Source of the DNA: Ilyonectria destructans
Lineage: Eukaryota; Ascomycota; Sordariomycetes; Hypocreales; Nectriaceae
Assembly (NCBI GenBank): GCA_020740775.1
Contig: JAHEWK010000003.1
Location: forward strand, 62,001 to 126,000
Direction of reading: 5' to 3'
DNA length: 64,000 nucleotides
In this document: positions 20,213 through 31,248 of the stretch, one piece after another
How positions within the stretch are numbered: the first letter of the stretch is position 1
Layout of the letters: each line of letters starts with the position of its first letter
Position numbers and translations under genes: made by a program
Notes under the pieces: model-generated
The model's input: the letters and a program-made list of their open reading frames with translations, nothing else
Database searches by the model: none
Told to the model about the DNA's origin: nothing

Positions 20213-21617
20213 ATGGCTTCATATTCTGAATCCAAAATATTCTACCTCCAAAAGTCGCCTTTCAGATAGATTAAAGCCGCACAATGAACAATAACACAAG
20301 TGTTACGGCTGTTACGGCTGTTACGGCTTGGTTCACCCAACAGCGATAGAAGCCTTACAGTGCAGCATTGTGCCTAAATGGTTGCCACTAAAGCGATCGT
20401 TGACCAAAATTTTGCACTGGTATAGCGGTCTAGCGCAGCCGTTACACATAAGTCACGTAACTATTTGATGTTCGTGTTTTATCCCCCTTAAGCGCGCTTT
20501 TGAACACTATGTAGGTGAGTGTGCGTCATTCTCAGCGGTTGCCCCCTCCCCCTACAAAGGAAAAGCGGCCGCCTAGAACCACCCAGGCGCGAGAGGTAGT
20601 AGAAGAAGAAGAGATGCTTTGTTTCTGCCCAACCGGAACATTCCGCGGAATGCTACTCCCGAAACGCGGTCATTTTTCTCAGGTGGCTAGCGCCTAAACA
20701 AATGCCACATTTTCAGCAGATGGAATTGGCTAACAAGGGGGACTGAATGATCAGTCATCTGACTGATACACTACGCTCTACCCCGCAAAAGTAGAGGCCA
20801 CTTACCTGTTGGGGCATCTTCCCACTGATGGATCCGTTACGGTCAAATTGATCAATGGAATAGTGTTTAAATTATTGATGATGATCGTGATCATCCTTCC
20901 TTCCGGTCTTCCGGACCGGCCGGAGGAGGGGTTGTCTGACCCCCCTTCTGACTAAGGTCCGGATATCAATCTTTCGAAGGATTCGTAATACAGGGTCTCT
21001 ATCCAACGGCAGCCATTTCCCTGCAGCCCAAAGTTCAGAATGCAGGGTTGACCATGGCAAGGATAGCTGAACTTGGTTCTGGGGTTGGGGTACTTAACCA
21101 AGGATGGCATGGCCTGAAGGGCTGCAGATGAGAGCTGTCTCGTGTGTCAGGACGTCGAAATTGTAGGCTCTAAAGTTTCCAAAGGAGGATTTTGGGCCCC
21201 AAACTGGGTAGTCGCAGTTGTCTCTCCCATTTTCTTTCATATCCAATTAGACGTACGTAACATATCCTGACCCCATGGGGTTAACAAATGCCTGCCGGGG
21301 TAGCTTGGTGAGGATCATCAACAGTCTTGAGCGTGACAATGCCGCCCGCGGAACCCCGTCGGATCGTGACTGGGGAAGCAATCAAACATATGTGGCCGAG
21401 CCCTATCCCTATGCCCGGTACGTCACCTGCTCCTCGAGTATTTAACCCGGAAAGAATTCTTGTTGCACCTCCTGCTTGGTCACACCTTGCCAAGCTGCAG
21501 TTATATAGATAGACGGGCGCCCTTTGTCTTATAGAAAGGAACGTCCCGGCGTTAAACAATACACACACACACACACTTGCCAAGCTGCCAATACCTTGTC
21601 GTTCCAATTCAGACAGC
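20213..21617. other. Intergenic with small repeats
   Basis: No gene is supported. It holds three tandem copies of GTTACGGCT at 20302-20328, a degenerate dispersed repeat (20826-21010), an AC dinucleotide tract at 21561-21576, and the leader of the P450 pseudogene. Confidence 0.45.
20826..21010 (+). repeat. Degenerate copy of the 34801-35010 repeat
   Basis: It shares GGATCCGTTACGGTCAA at the left and GGATATCAATCTTTC, TCGTAATACAGGGTC and ATCCAAC at the right with the element at 34801-35010, in the same order, orientation and spacing. It is a dispersed non-coding repeat, probably a solo LTR or small non-autonomous element. Confidence 0.55.
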
Positions 21618-22774
21618 ATGCTTACATCTATCATCGAGGAAGAGGCGCTCGCTCCAATCCGGTGGATCGTTCCGGCCATAGTGCCCTTATTCCTACTCCA
21701 TCGCATCTTCAGGGCCATCCGTGATCCTCTCAAGAGCCAACCGGGGCCTTTTCTCGCTCGATTCACTCGGCTATGGTTGATTCGACAATTCATCTGGGGG
21801 GATTACCACAAGACAAACATTGAGCTACATCGAAAATATGGTACCGCTCCAAATCACCCATCGTCCCATCTGCCGGTTCTGCGTGCTAATTGAACATCCC
21901 GAGCGACAGGTCCTATTGTACGCATTGCACCATCCCAGTACAGCATTGACAGCCTCGAGGCTGCAAAGATCATCTATGGCCATGGTAGCCATTTCGCCAA
22001 GGCGAGTGTCCATTTTGTTAGCATTATGACCAACTAAAGCTGACTCGGGTGGCCCTCTAGACGGACTGGTATTTGCCATAGCCCATGGGGTCAGCCAGTT
22101 CAGCGAAACCTGTTCAGCGAAATAGACCCAAAGGGGCACGCAAATATCCGCCGTCAAGTTTCGAACGTCTATACCATGTCGAATATGGTGTCGTACGAGC
22201 CATACGTGAACGAATGCACGGAACTGCTATGCCGTCGCCTCGAGGAATTCTCTGCCACGGACAGTCCTGTTAACATGGCACATTGGTTCCAATGCTACGC
22301 ATTTGACATGATTGTAAAAATCACGGTAAGCATATCGCCCTACGTCTTATTTAGGTTGACTCATACCAAAGCGCGCAGTTCTCGAAAAGACTGGGGTGTC
22401 TTGATGCCGGGGAAGACCCCCGAAATATTATCAAGACACTCGAGACTTTTGCCTGGTTATCAAGTGCCATCGGAGTGTACCCATTCCTGTATCCTACAGC
22501 TTTCAAGGCCCTTTAGTTCCTTGGAAGGGGCAACGAAGACAGGGGGGTCGCATTTATTCTCCGATATGCAGAGGAACAAGCGGAATCGAGGCGGAACGAA
22601 GACCGAGGCAACGACGGACCCGAAGACTGCATCATGAAGTTACTCAAGGCCCAAATGGAACGACCCGAGGCCGTGACCAAGGAGGCCATCCAACAATCTA
22701 GTGGTGCTAATATTGCAGCTAGATCAGACACTACTTCAATCACACTCAGCGCCATTTTATACAACCTGTGTCAT
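21618..22774 (+). pseudogene. Cytochrome P450, truncated by a copia LTR
   Basis: Exon 1 (21618-21840) encodes an N-terminal membrane anchor (RWIVPAIVPLFLLHRIF) and GPFLARFTRLWLIRQF. A 69-bp intron (21841-21909) leads to YGPIVRIAPSQYSIDSLEAAKIIYG, a P450 hallmark. After an unclear region at about 22000-22110 the frame gives NLFSEIDPKGHANIRR, VSYEPYVNECTELL and WFQCYAFDMIVKIT. A 53-bp intron (22326-22378) leads to FSKRLGCLDAG. An in-frame TAG sits at 22514-22516. The chain reaches the I-helix (ARSDTTSITLSAILYNLC) and ends exactly where the LTR at 22775 begins. The ExxR and heme-binding Cys half is absent from the window, so no functional enzyme is possible from this locus. Confidence 0.85.
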
Positions 22775-22943
22775 TGTTGAAATCACTGCTCTGGCTACTG
22801 TTTCAAATTCTGTATCACGTGCTTGCACGAGTGTAATAAGGAACTTGGTTTATTAATCGTGAACCTAATTACAGTTTCTTGCCTCTTCTATATCATTGCG
22901 CTGAATCTTGGAAAGACCACCAAGTATATAACCTCCTCCGCAA
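22775..22943 (+). repeat. Copia-type LTR fragment, copy C
   Basis: It starts TGTTGAAATCACTGCTC like copies A and B and follows them to TGCCTCTTCT. It then has an extra segment of about 43 bp before TAACCTCCTCCGCAA, after which similarity ends. It interrupts the P450 coding sequence at its left edge. Confidence 0.65.
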
Positions 22944-24102
22944 CATGTTGGGGAAAATGACAGATGCCTGTCAGATGATTTGATACGACGCAAAGGTCCC
23001 ATGGTGGTTACGGCCTTACGAGATTATGCGCCCTCTGGTTTGGTGCAAGATGCATGCGTATTGCGCATTTGAGGTGGCCCAGCAATGGAACGTAAACAAG
23101 AATGTTGAGCATCCTGACTACTAGGACCTTTTTGCTCTCAGCCACTCGAGTTCCGGGAGGGCGAAGTCGACTCGGGCCCAGTCGTGTTAACCTGCGAGCT
23201 ACCAGAAGGCTTGGTTTTACCGCACGAATACAATAATACTCAACGACGAATCTGGAATGTCCTGATTTCTATTTTCACCTAAAATCCTGAGCTGCCGCCA
23301 CTTTGTCCTAAGCTTGAATGATTTTCTTGTGGCGCAACCAGGTGTCCAATTTCAACCACCTAATAAAACTCGAAGATCCCAGCAGCAAGCAAACTTTCAT
23401 CCGGCTGCCCCCGGCAAATTGCCCTGCTAGGAGAAGCCGCAAGTATTCGATGGCTCTGTGCGGCAGCTAGATGCTTGAGAGAATCTCTTTATTGATTTAT
23501 TTCTAAGCATTGAGGGATCAGAGGATGGAAGCTAGCGAGTCCGCGGAAAGCGGGATTGACGCCTCCGCGTGGCAAGGCTTCGAAACGCCACAGAAGCATT
23601 CATTTCATCTTGCGCCATTCCATTAACCGGTTCTTCTCAGCCTACCGGTAATTAGGCAAGCCACAGTGACAGGGGTGCGGGCAGACTGAGTTCTCCTTTT
23701 CCTGCTTGACTCGCGTTAGGCCCTTGGCATGTCACCTCCTCTCACGCTCATCAAATTCAAATTTGAATGATTGGAAGCGGCTGGATAACCGCGAGACGGA
23801 AAATGGGCTGCAAGCTGGCTCTTCAACGTAACCCGGCATTACCTGGAGGCAACCGAGAATACCCTCGTGCCTACATAAGTACATCTCTGGGTCCGCTAGC
23901 AGGGGTCCGATTTCGATGCTCGGAAATATTCGCATGCTACGCTTCTCGGTCACGATCCGGATCTCTTCTCCCGGGGGCATGGCTAGTGTTGTCGCAGAGC
24001 GATGAAAAAGCAAACATTAATAGATTATTTCTTGCTATAAACCGTCTATCAGGTTTACATGGGATTATTTGTCGCTTCATGTCCGTCTGAAGGTTCCATA
24101 TT
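22944..24102. other. Intergenic region, no supported gene
   Basis: No P450 3' half, transposon domain or other coding pattern was recognised here on either strand. Confidence 0.4.
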
Positions 24103-25434
24103 CTACACCAGACCGTTGTCAGATCCATCCCCACTCACACGCTCAGAGTCCGATGTCTTCCGAGTGATTTGTCGCTCTGTTGTTTTTGCATCTTTTTGCT
24201 CCGTCGCTGGTCGAGATGTGGATTGTAGACTTTGCATGTAGAAATTGCTACTGTGCACGTTGCTGCCAGTACTGTGAGTGTGGTTGCGACTCTGCAAGTC
24301 CTTGACAAGCGCGTAGAAGAATGCTGCGTTTGCGACGACACATGCGCAGACAATTTCAACCGACGCCCACTGTTTAATCTCGTTAGGTGTGATGCATAAG
24401 GTTCAAGGGGAGTCGAAATATCGTACCAGGGAGCGCGAGGCTTGAGTTACGGATGAGATGAGGATGAGGGGAACTCGAATGATGGTGATAGCGACGACAA
24501 CGAACCCGATTCCAAAGAGGAATGAGAGTTGAATTTTGCTTCACACGCCGTCAGTAAATACACAAGGTTTCTATGGTCCTAAGCGTTGAGGGGGGGGTCA
24601 ACGTACTGTTTGCGGGACAGCTGGGTGTTGTACAGCATAGGGAAGGGTAGGACGAGGAGCGCGATGTCCGTCAGTGCATTAAACACGGCCATGACGAGAA
24701 GGTTGACAACTCCTCGACTACAATGGTTAGCTATAAGGGTTACTGTCAGCACGTCGGTTCAAGAGTGACTATACGCCTAGACATGGCAACGTACGCGGGC
24801 GATCGGCGATGAGATCCCAAGTCCTACAGTTATGACTGTCAGCGTACGAGGAGAAGAAATCCTGGAGGATACTGACAGGTGGAGGGGTCGACATTCCGTC
24901 AGGCTCGCGATAACGACGGCGATGAATGTAGTGAACACGGCCCACCACATAATCATGACGGCAATTCTCCCCCATCTAAGATGACTGACTAGTCGCGAGT
25001 AAAAGTCCAGCAGACAGAGCTTCAATGTCCACAAACTACAGACTCTTTAGCAACCGAAAGGAGTGTAGTTAATAAGGGAGAGCCTACAATAGCGCATAAA
25101 ATAAACGCACCGGGACCAGAAGCTTCAGCGCCAGCACTCGATCCTGGTTAATCTGGTCCATGCTCTTCCCCAGATCTGCTGCGTCCTGCGCCGTGGCTGG
25201 GTCATGCGACGTCGTCGGGTTCAGCACAAAGCTCATCGTCATCAGCAGCGTGCGCGCGACCAGCGGCAGAAGCGCAAAGGTCATGTAGGTGTCATCGACG
25301 CGCCATCGCCGATGGCAGCGAGGATGTTGCTTGCATGGGCAGAGGAAGCGGTAGGCGCAGCGGGTGAGGATGAGGACGCTGCAGATAACCGCCGTTGCGA
25401 TGACGAGGTTCACGTGGGAAGGAAGGGCCACCAT
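24103..25434 (-). CDS. Pth11/rhodopsin-like fungal integral membrane protein
   Basis: Six exons with consistent phase (25088-25434, 24877-25035, 24795-24823, 24607-24730, 24427-24538, 24103-24369) give 345 residues. The introns are 52, 53, 64, 68 and 57 bp. The 29-nt third exon is unusually short but restores the frame and supplies the loop before NHCSRGVVNLLV. The protein has about seven hydrophobic segments, including VNLVIATAVICSVLILT, MTFALLPLVARTLLM, IAVMIMWWAVFTTFIAVVI, ALTDIALLVLPFPML, LSFLFGIGFVVVAITIIR and VEIVCACVVANAAFFYAL. Motifs RWRVDDTYM and LWTLKLCLLDFYSRLV are typical of this group. The C-terminal tail is hydrophilic, Ser/Thr-rich and presumably cytoplasmic. Family members are plasma-membrane sensors or orphan receptors, often near secondary-metabolite clusters. 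The ligand is unknown. Confidence 0.82.
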
Positions 25435-26283
25435 TGTCAGTGACTTGTTGTACAGAACTGCGGAAGGTAATGGGAACGCAACGGTTCCCCGTCCATGTCT
25501 GAGACATCGCGAGGATGGAGAGGGATCGATTATAGATGGGGAACACCCATGACCCGGAGGGCACGAGTCATGGACATGTCAAGTGCTCAGCTCCGATCTG
25601 ATAGTCTGAGCTAAAAAGGAAGCGATCCAATAGTGGCAATTCGTCCCCTCTCAAGCCCCTGGCAAGCTTGAAATGAACCCTGTAAAGGTCAGTGCGGGGG
25701 TTTTGATTCCAGGGGAAGAACTCCTCAAACTTGTACTTATTCGTAGCACATCTCCGTGCGTATTAGCCTTTGTCTGAGCGCACCCATCGCTTCTGTAGCG
25801 AGGCACTCCAATAGGTGACAGCCGCGGTTGATACCAAGTGTCACGATGAGCTGACCTATTAGATGGCGAATGTGAAGGCGGCTCTCGGCCACATGTCACG
25901 CATAAGTCCATCTGGGTCTAACTAAGTCTGTTTAGCGTGTGTCATATCGATCGAGTCTTGACAGCAAAGGGAGAAGTATACCGAGGTTCGAATAACAAAA
26001 CAAATGCCGCCAACACACACAAGACATTGACACCCAGCCATCAGGATGCTTTGGCAATAAGAGGACCAAGATGCTCCTAGTTCGAGTCTCCATATTCCCA
26101 TGACCCAGACGGACCGAGTAGCAGCAGTCCAAGATGAAAACAGCCGTCAAGACGGAGACGACGGTCTTGTGCATGTAGTACACGGCCTGTGGCGTAGAAA
26201 CCATGCGTGCCACCAGTTTTAGACTGCCAGCAGGTGATTTAATAGTTACGACGTTGAAAAATCGCGAGAACGCATCCAAGCTA
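25435..26283. other. Intergenic region
   Basis: An open frame on the minus strand at 25932-26297 overlaps the 3' end of the CHAT relic and has no recognisable domain, so it is not called. Confidence 0.35.
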
Positions 26284-26965
26284 CTAATCTCTGTCATGAA
26301 GTACTAAGCCACCATGACCTATCAAAACAAATGGAGCCTAAAAATAAGGATGTGTATAGTCCAAACCCATTTCTTGGATGTTTTTAATCGCCATATTAAT
26401 TCGACTCCTTATCCACGAAGGGATCTCTTCAAGAATATTTCCTTTGCTATCCTCCCTGTCCCAAATATGCCCCATATCTTTCAATAGTTGGACAGCGCGC
26501 CGTTGATCCATCCCATAGAGCTCAATCTGCGCGTTACGCCAGCACGTCGCGAAAGACACGTCGAGCAGACTATCCTTGAGTAAGTGGCAGAAGAGGTGTG
26601 TCAACAGCATGGTCGCTTGGTCGTTCACGTTCCATACTCCACCGAGGCAGGATGAAGCTGCAGAAGCGAGCACGGCGTGCGAGAATCCAAGAATGGCGTT
26701 TCCAACAGTTTCCTTCTCAGCACGCTGATGCATGCTGCGAGTATGACTATCGCGGCTTTGCTACGCAACTCGTCAAGCTCTAGAACGTGAACGATTGCTG
26801 TAAAACAATGGAGGATTGCCATGGGGACGTTCTCGTATGCAGCCCGTGGGTGACAATAAAGACAATGTCTGATGGCCGATAGAGGCCTTTGAACTCTTCC
26901 CGGTTGACATTTCTAGCGTTCCATGTAACAGGTTGAAATATCTAGTCAATATTAACACCCCCAAT
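26284..26965 (-). pseudogene. CHAT-domain (caspase-like) protein, C-terminal relic
   Basis: The minus strand carries the C-terminal CHAT domain of a TPR-CHAT-type protein in three frames. The first reads WNARNVNREEFKGLYRPSD and IVFIVTHGLHTRTSPWQSS, with the catalytic-type His in THG. One shift gives LELDELRSKAAIVILAACISVL with the catalytic-type Cys. A second shift gives ETVGNAILGFSHAVLASAAS, LGGVWNVNDQATMLL, WRNAQIELYGMD and DYTHPYF. Next comes TAG (26338-26340), where the family has Trp, then APFVLIGHGG and the terminal stop at 26284-26286. CHAT proteins are caspase-fold peptidases linked to fungal cell death and non-self responses. With two frameshifts and a nonsense codon, and no TPR part recognised upstream, it is dead. 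Confidence 0.8.
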
Positions 26966-29387
26966 ACCAGCGGATGGTGTCACATGTAACGGGATATCGG
27001 ATTTCTACGGTTGTGGCAGCAGTGAAGCTTTTCTTCCTTCATTATAGGCCGCCATCGCCTTCATTACAGGCTTCCATCGTCACCTGCTTCATCATCGGTC
27101 TAGACCTAGGCCTAGCTTTTCATTTGATCAAGTCAATATCCAGCTAAAGGCAGAGGCCCCGGACCATCCGGAGCCTTCCGGCCGTCTGAGGTCGTCCGAG
27201 GTTATCTTCATCTATAAGACTGGCCCCAAGACCCTCTATTAGGAAGAATAGCAAGAGCTTCTCACACATGTAATCATTTCCATTTGCTAGATGCAACAAA
27301 TGGTAGAGGACTCCCTCCGACACTGGGTTTTTTTTCTCTTCGGTATCCTATTCATTATGCTTCAGAAGTTAGACATGCCCAGAAAGCGCAAGATCTGGCT
27401 TGCTTGTATCATGTTACGTGGCGTATTATTGTCTTAGCCGAACGCGACGAAACAATTTTTTACTCCTACTGACCGTCATCTAATACCATTGCTATCTCCA
27501 TCGCACGTCTCGTCTTTTTTATCCCGGGCCAACAGGATTCTGACATAACCGGGCTGTACACTGAATTGCTCATTATTGATGTCTCAGAAATCGGTGCTAC
27601 GTTGGCTGCCTTATCAGTGCCGGGCATGAAACCTCTTGTTGACACCTCGGACGAGCCGCCAGCGACGTAGGCGGTAGATGCAACCGTCGAAAGGGCAAGC
27701 TATCAGGCAGCATCTGTGGTACCGCACTCTGATTGCTTAACCTCTGCCCAGAACGCCGGAGTTTACGAAGCTGGGATACTTCAGCTGAGGGAGGCATCAA
27801 CCAGCATCGGAACAGGACTATGCCAAGGACCACCGGAGCGAAAACAGCGCGGATGGTATTCTGGTCTAAAGGAGACTTTCAGATTAAGCAAGACAACTTG
27901 AGAGGTCACAACCAGGTAGAGCATTGGGGAGGAAACAGCTGGATTCGCGGGTGGGTTATGTAGGATTAATAGGCGAAAGTATTGTTGACAAGATTGCAGA
28001 ATTGAATGAGCGGGAGATGTTATTTAATCTCGGGTTGAGAGTAATTTCTTCTATACAGGCGGCGCTTGGGATATCGAGACCTTGGTCATCGTTCCCTTTG
28101 GTAGCACCATCAGAGAACCCCTGTGAATCTGTAGAGGGGACGGACAGGTATCTGGTAGATATCATGAATGATATATCGTATGCCTGCCCAAAATGAGTTG
28201 ACACCAGGGGTCTTGAACCGTGAATCCAGGGCCTCGCTTGATCGGTGATCCTAGTGGCATTTCCCGTAGTTCAACTGGTCGGTCGCGCATCACATCGAAA
28301 ACTTAGAGTCTGGACTATAATGTTATTCACACGCCGAGAGTGAATTTGCACCCAGTTTGACTAATAGAGCTGTACAACCTCGCTCTCGACCTATAGATCG
28401 CGTTACCTTTGCGTATTTCATTTTATGGCTGTCGAAGGAATGGGTGTTCGCACATTCGCACTACACTCCCCGGTCGGGATTCAGGTTCAGCGCATAGATC
28501 CGTCAACCAACGGGTATCATGTCCGTTGCATCCACCTAAAAGCCGGTGTACGCTAAGTCGCATTTGGGCATCGCATTATCTTAATACCCCATTGTTCTTG
28601 GCGTCTTGGCATCGTCTATCAGGCAGGCCCGCAATGGCAACTACCGTACGGAGTACGGATGGGGACTCGGTCAATTAGTACAACCCCCCCCCCCCCCCCC
28701 AGCCACTTAACAGTGGCTTATCGGTCCGCTAGCAGTTATCGGGACGACGATATCCAACCGCTGAAGAATTAAGCTATGAGGTTTGTGGGCTCACGGATTC
28801 TAGTGCTGCATAAGCGAGGAATAATTTTGTACCAATTTACCGAGTCTAAGTTATATGGTACGTGGGACGGCCGTGTAAGGCGCCGGTGGAGTCCAGATCT
28901 TGTGGTAGCAGAGTTCGGAACAATTCACGTATTGCGTGCCCAGGAGGCAATTGAACATACAAATGAGAACCAATTTGTAAACCCCAGAAAATGGTCATAC
29001 AGAAGTGTATTCGGTCCGATCAAAGTGGGGGTGCAATGCTCCTGAAGTCAACACGATTCGGTCCCAGTCTTTGTGGTAAGCACCTATAATGCATATTGGA
29101 GACTGAAGTGAGATGTCCATTTGATCAGTCCTTCCTGCATCTCTCTGGCTTTCTCACAAGAACTCACCACTGCCTTGACAGTCATCTAAAGTCAATGTCA
29201 GCTTTGCACACCTAATTCGCAGGACCTTGCTTTAGCCACAGTACCCTACGTCGCTCAAATATTTCGGTAGCTCTTTGTGAGCCCGTGTACCGTCTTGCAC
29301 GGAGCGTTACTCTGAATATATATCTGTATTATTTGTAAACACTGTAGCTTTGATTGATCTAATGGTATTGAGTAAGGCTAAAAGAAA
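26966..29387. other. Gene-poor region
   Basis: No convincing gene. Open frames at 27733-28196 and 28776-29045 (plus) lack family motifs. A tract of 17 C residues lies at 28684-28700. Confidence 0.35.
28684..28700 (+). repeat. Homopolymer tract of 17 C
   Basis: Seventeen consecutive C residues flanked by CAA and AGCC. Such runs are prone to slippage and to sequencing length errors. Confidence 0.9.
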
Positions 29388-30215
29388 TCACACAAGGATT
29401 GAGATCTCATTGTCTTTGAAACGATCCGCCTCCCTCTTCAACATACAAATACAGCTCGCCACTATGAACGCTTCGACGTCTCTAGTGCTTGTTTTCTTTT
29501 CATCTGTCCACGTACTCATATTCAACATGAGTCTGCCCCCATTGCCACCCATGTGCTTCTTCGTGCCGGGGGTCCGAAACTCGTCGTTGCGCACCAGCTG
29601 CGCAACACGAACACCCCTCTTCCCCACCTTCCCGTCTACTGACGAAACGGGATCAGTCCTTTCCAGGACTAGAAGCGAAGCTGCATTGTACGCCTCCTCG
29701 CGCTCGGTGCGGCTCCCGTACCGCCACTCAAATGAGCCTAAAGACGTGTCAAATCTCTGCGAGCGTGAGAAAATAGAGCGACTCTGGACTTCGACCAGTT
29801 CACACTCCACATCATCGGCATCGATGGCGTCCTCGACCGAGATGGAGGTCCTAGGAGGGAGAATTCTCATTCTGGGAGATCTACCCGGGCCCCAGCGGTA
29901 GATGGTTGAGATCAGAGGGGTATGATTCGAGTCGGAACCGCGGACGAGAGCGCAAGAGTTGGAAGATCTCTTCGGTCGAAGAGAGATATACTCTACTGCT
30001 CCAGAGTCCACACGGTAGACGGAAATTTGTTCCAGTGTCTTGCCGATATACGCCTGATTTGCGTCATATCCTATAGCTTGGACCTGGAGTTGACTAGTCG
30101 CAACAAAGGCGTTTGGTGACGAGGAGCTGCTCGCGGAGTGGCCGTTTACCGCGTCATGGTAAGCGGGTGGAGCATCAGACTCCCAGTCTTTTGATGAATG
30201 GGAGCTCATCCTCAC
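29388..30215 (-). CDS. Conserved-looking fungal protein of unknown function with N-terminal PPAY motif
   Basis: A single uninterrupted frame of 275 residues starts at ATG 30213-30215 (MRMSSHSSKDW; the third codon after is also Met and could be used). The N-terminus is hydrophilic and contains DAPPAYHDAV, a PPxY motif of the kind bound by WW domains of ubiquitin ligases. A Ser-rich linker (ASSSSSP) leads into a region of alternating hydrophobic residues (LQVQAIGYDANQ, ISVYRVD, STIYRWGPGRSPRMRIL, GSFEWRYGSRTEREEAY, ASLLVLER). This suggests a beta-rich fold such as the tubby/LURP-type barrels often annotated in similar fungal proteins. The C-terminus (RDVEAFIVASCICMLKREADR) is helical. There is no signal peptide or membrane segment. 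I do not assign a function. The long open frame and sensible composition support it as a real gene. Confidence 0.75.
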   Translation of the reverse strand: MRMSSHSSKDWESDAPPAYHDAVNGHSASSSSSPNAFVATSQLQVQAIGYDANQAYIGKTLEQISVYRVDSGAVEYISLRPKRSSNSCALVRGSDSNHTPLISTIYRWGPGRSPRMRILPPRTSISVEDAIDADDVECELVEVQSRSIFSRSQRFDTSLGSFEWRYGSRTEREEAYNAASLLVLERTDPVSSVDGKVGKRGVRVAQLVRNDEFRTPGTKKHMGGNGGRLMLNMSTWTDEKKTSTRDVEAFIVASCICMLKREADRFKDNEISILV

Positions 30216-31248
30216 GAGTTACTGACTTTCTGGTAAAAGTTTTATTTGCGACGGTTCTGTAAACAAGATGTTTTTTTAGAGCAATAAAAAGGCGTATGTT
30301 AGAGCGCGCTGGGATAGAAGGTATCTTGCTTGATTTTATTATTGAGATGTCCTCGACTTTCTCATTACGTCATTGCGCAACTGTGCATCGCCCGCACCAT
30401 TCTCGACTAGGCAGGTCATCGTAAATGGATCGCCTTGTCGCTGCGTTTTACCATTCTGGGACTGTCTTACACTCAGCCCCATTTCCTCACGGTAATAACG
30501 TCATCCGTGAGTAAGCCTTGCAGGGCGCAGCAAACGCATCTGCGCTAGCGAACGGGTGAACAATGTAATGTAATCCACGTGCCAACGACGAAATGAGTGT
30601 TACATGGGGCATCCATGTCGCCCGATTCCCCGTGCCTCAGGAGTCGGGCGAGGCTGGGCTCCCCCATGCATGAGACGAGACAATTTTCAAAAGGCAAAAC
30701 TCTTTAGCGAGTTGGTTTCCTTGGTTACGTTCATCTACTCCATACGGGTATCTCTGTGACGCCTGTACAAGCAAGTTCAGCCTTAATTCGTTTGAAAAAA
30801 AAAAAAAGAATTCTATGGATTTCATCAAGTATTAGTGACCGCCTTTTGCATGGTCCATTGTGAGCGCTCTGCTGTTTCTCGGTATCGCCCAAAAGAAATT
30901 ATCAGCAGGCAGAATGATTAGAGCTTACATGATATTCATGAAGGCCTTACGTGAAAAATAGGTGTAGTAGAGAGGAAAGAGAGGAAGGATTGTGCCGATG
31001 AAAGGGATTATGAATTGGCCCTTTGTGATTGGTTCTTTGCAGGCTCGATCGCTTGGGTGGGTCTAATCCTCTTGGCTTACGTTGATTCATCCCTGTTTAT
31101 TGGTAGGAAAGCAAGCTCATAGGTTTGACTTCACGACTTACAACATTCTCAGTTCACCGTTATATATGCTATCTTTCGCCGCATGATTGTCATTGTTCAA
31201 ACCATTCGGCACAATCTTCAAGACTCTTGAAAATCAAACACAGCCAAG
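30216..31248. other. Intergenic region between divergent genes
   Basis: No gene is supported. It contains a run of 14 A near 30791-30804 and presumably the promoters of the flanking divergent genes. Confidence 0.4.

Noticed and set aside
25932..26297. 121-residue minus-strand open frame
   Set aside because: It has no domain, overlaps the readable 3' end of the CHAT relic, and its composition looks non-coding.
27733..28196. Possible HeLo/STAND N-terminal fragment next to the CHAT relic
   Set aside because: Only a vague resemblance in one short stretch (FWSKGDFQIKQDNLRGHN); not enough to support a call.
28255..28340. tRNA-like segment (TAGTTCAACTGGTCGGTCGCG resembles a D-arm)
   Set aside because: No matching acceptor stem, no clear anticodon stem-loop and no TTCGA-type T-loop downstream.
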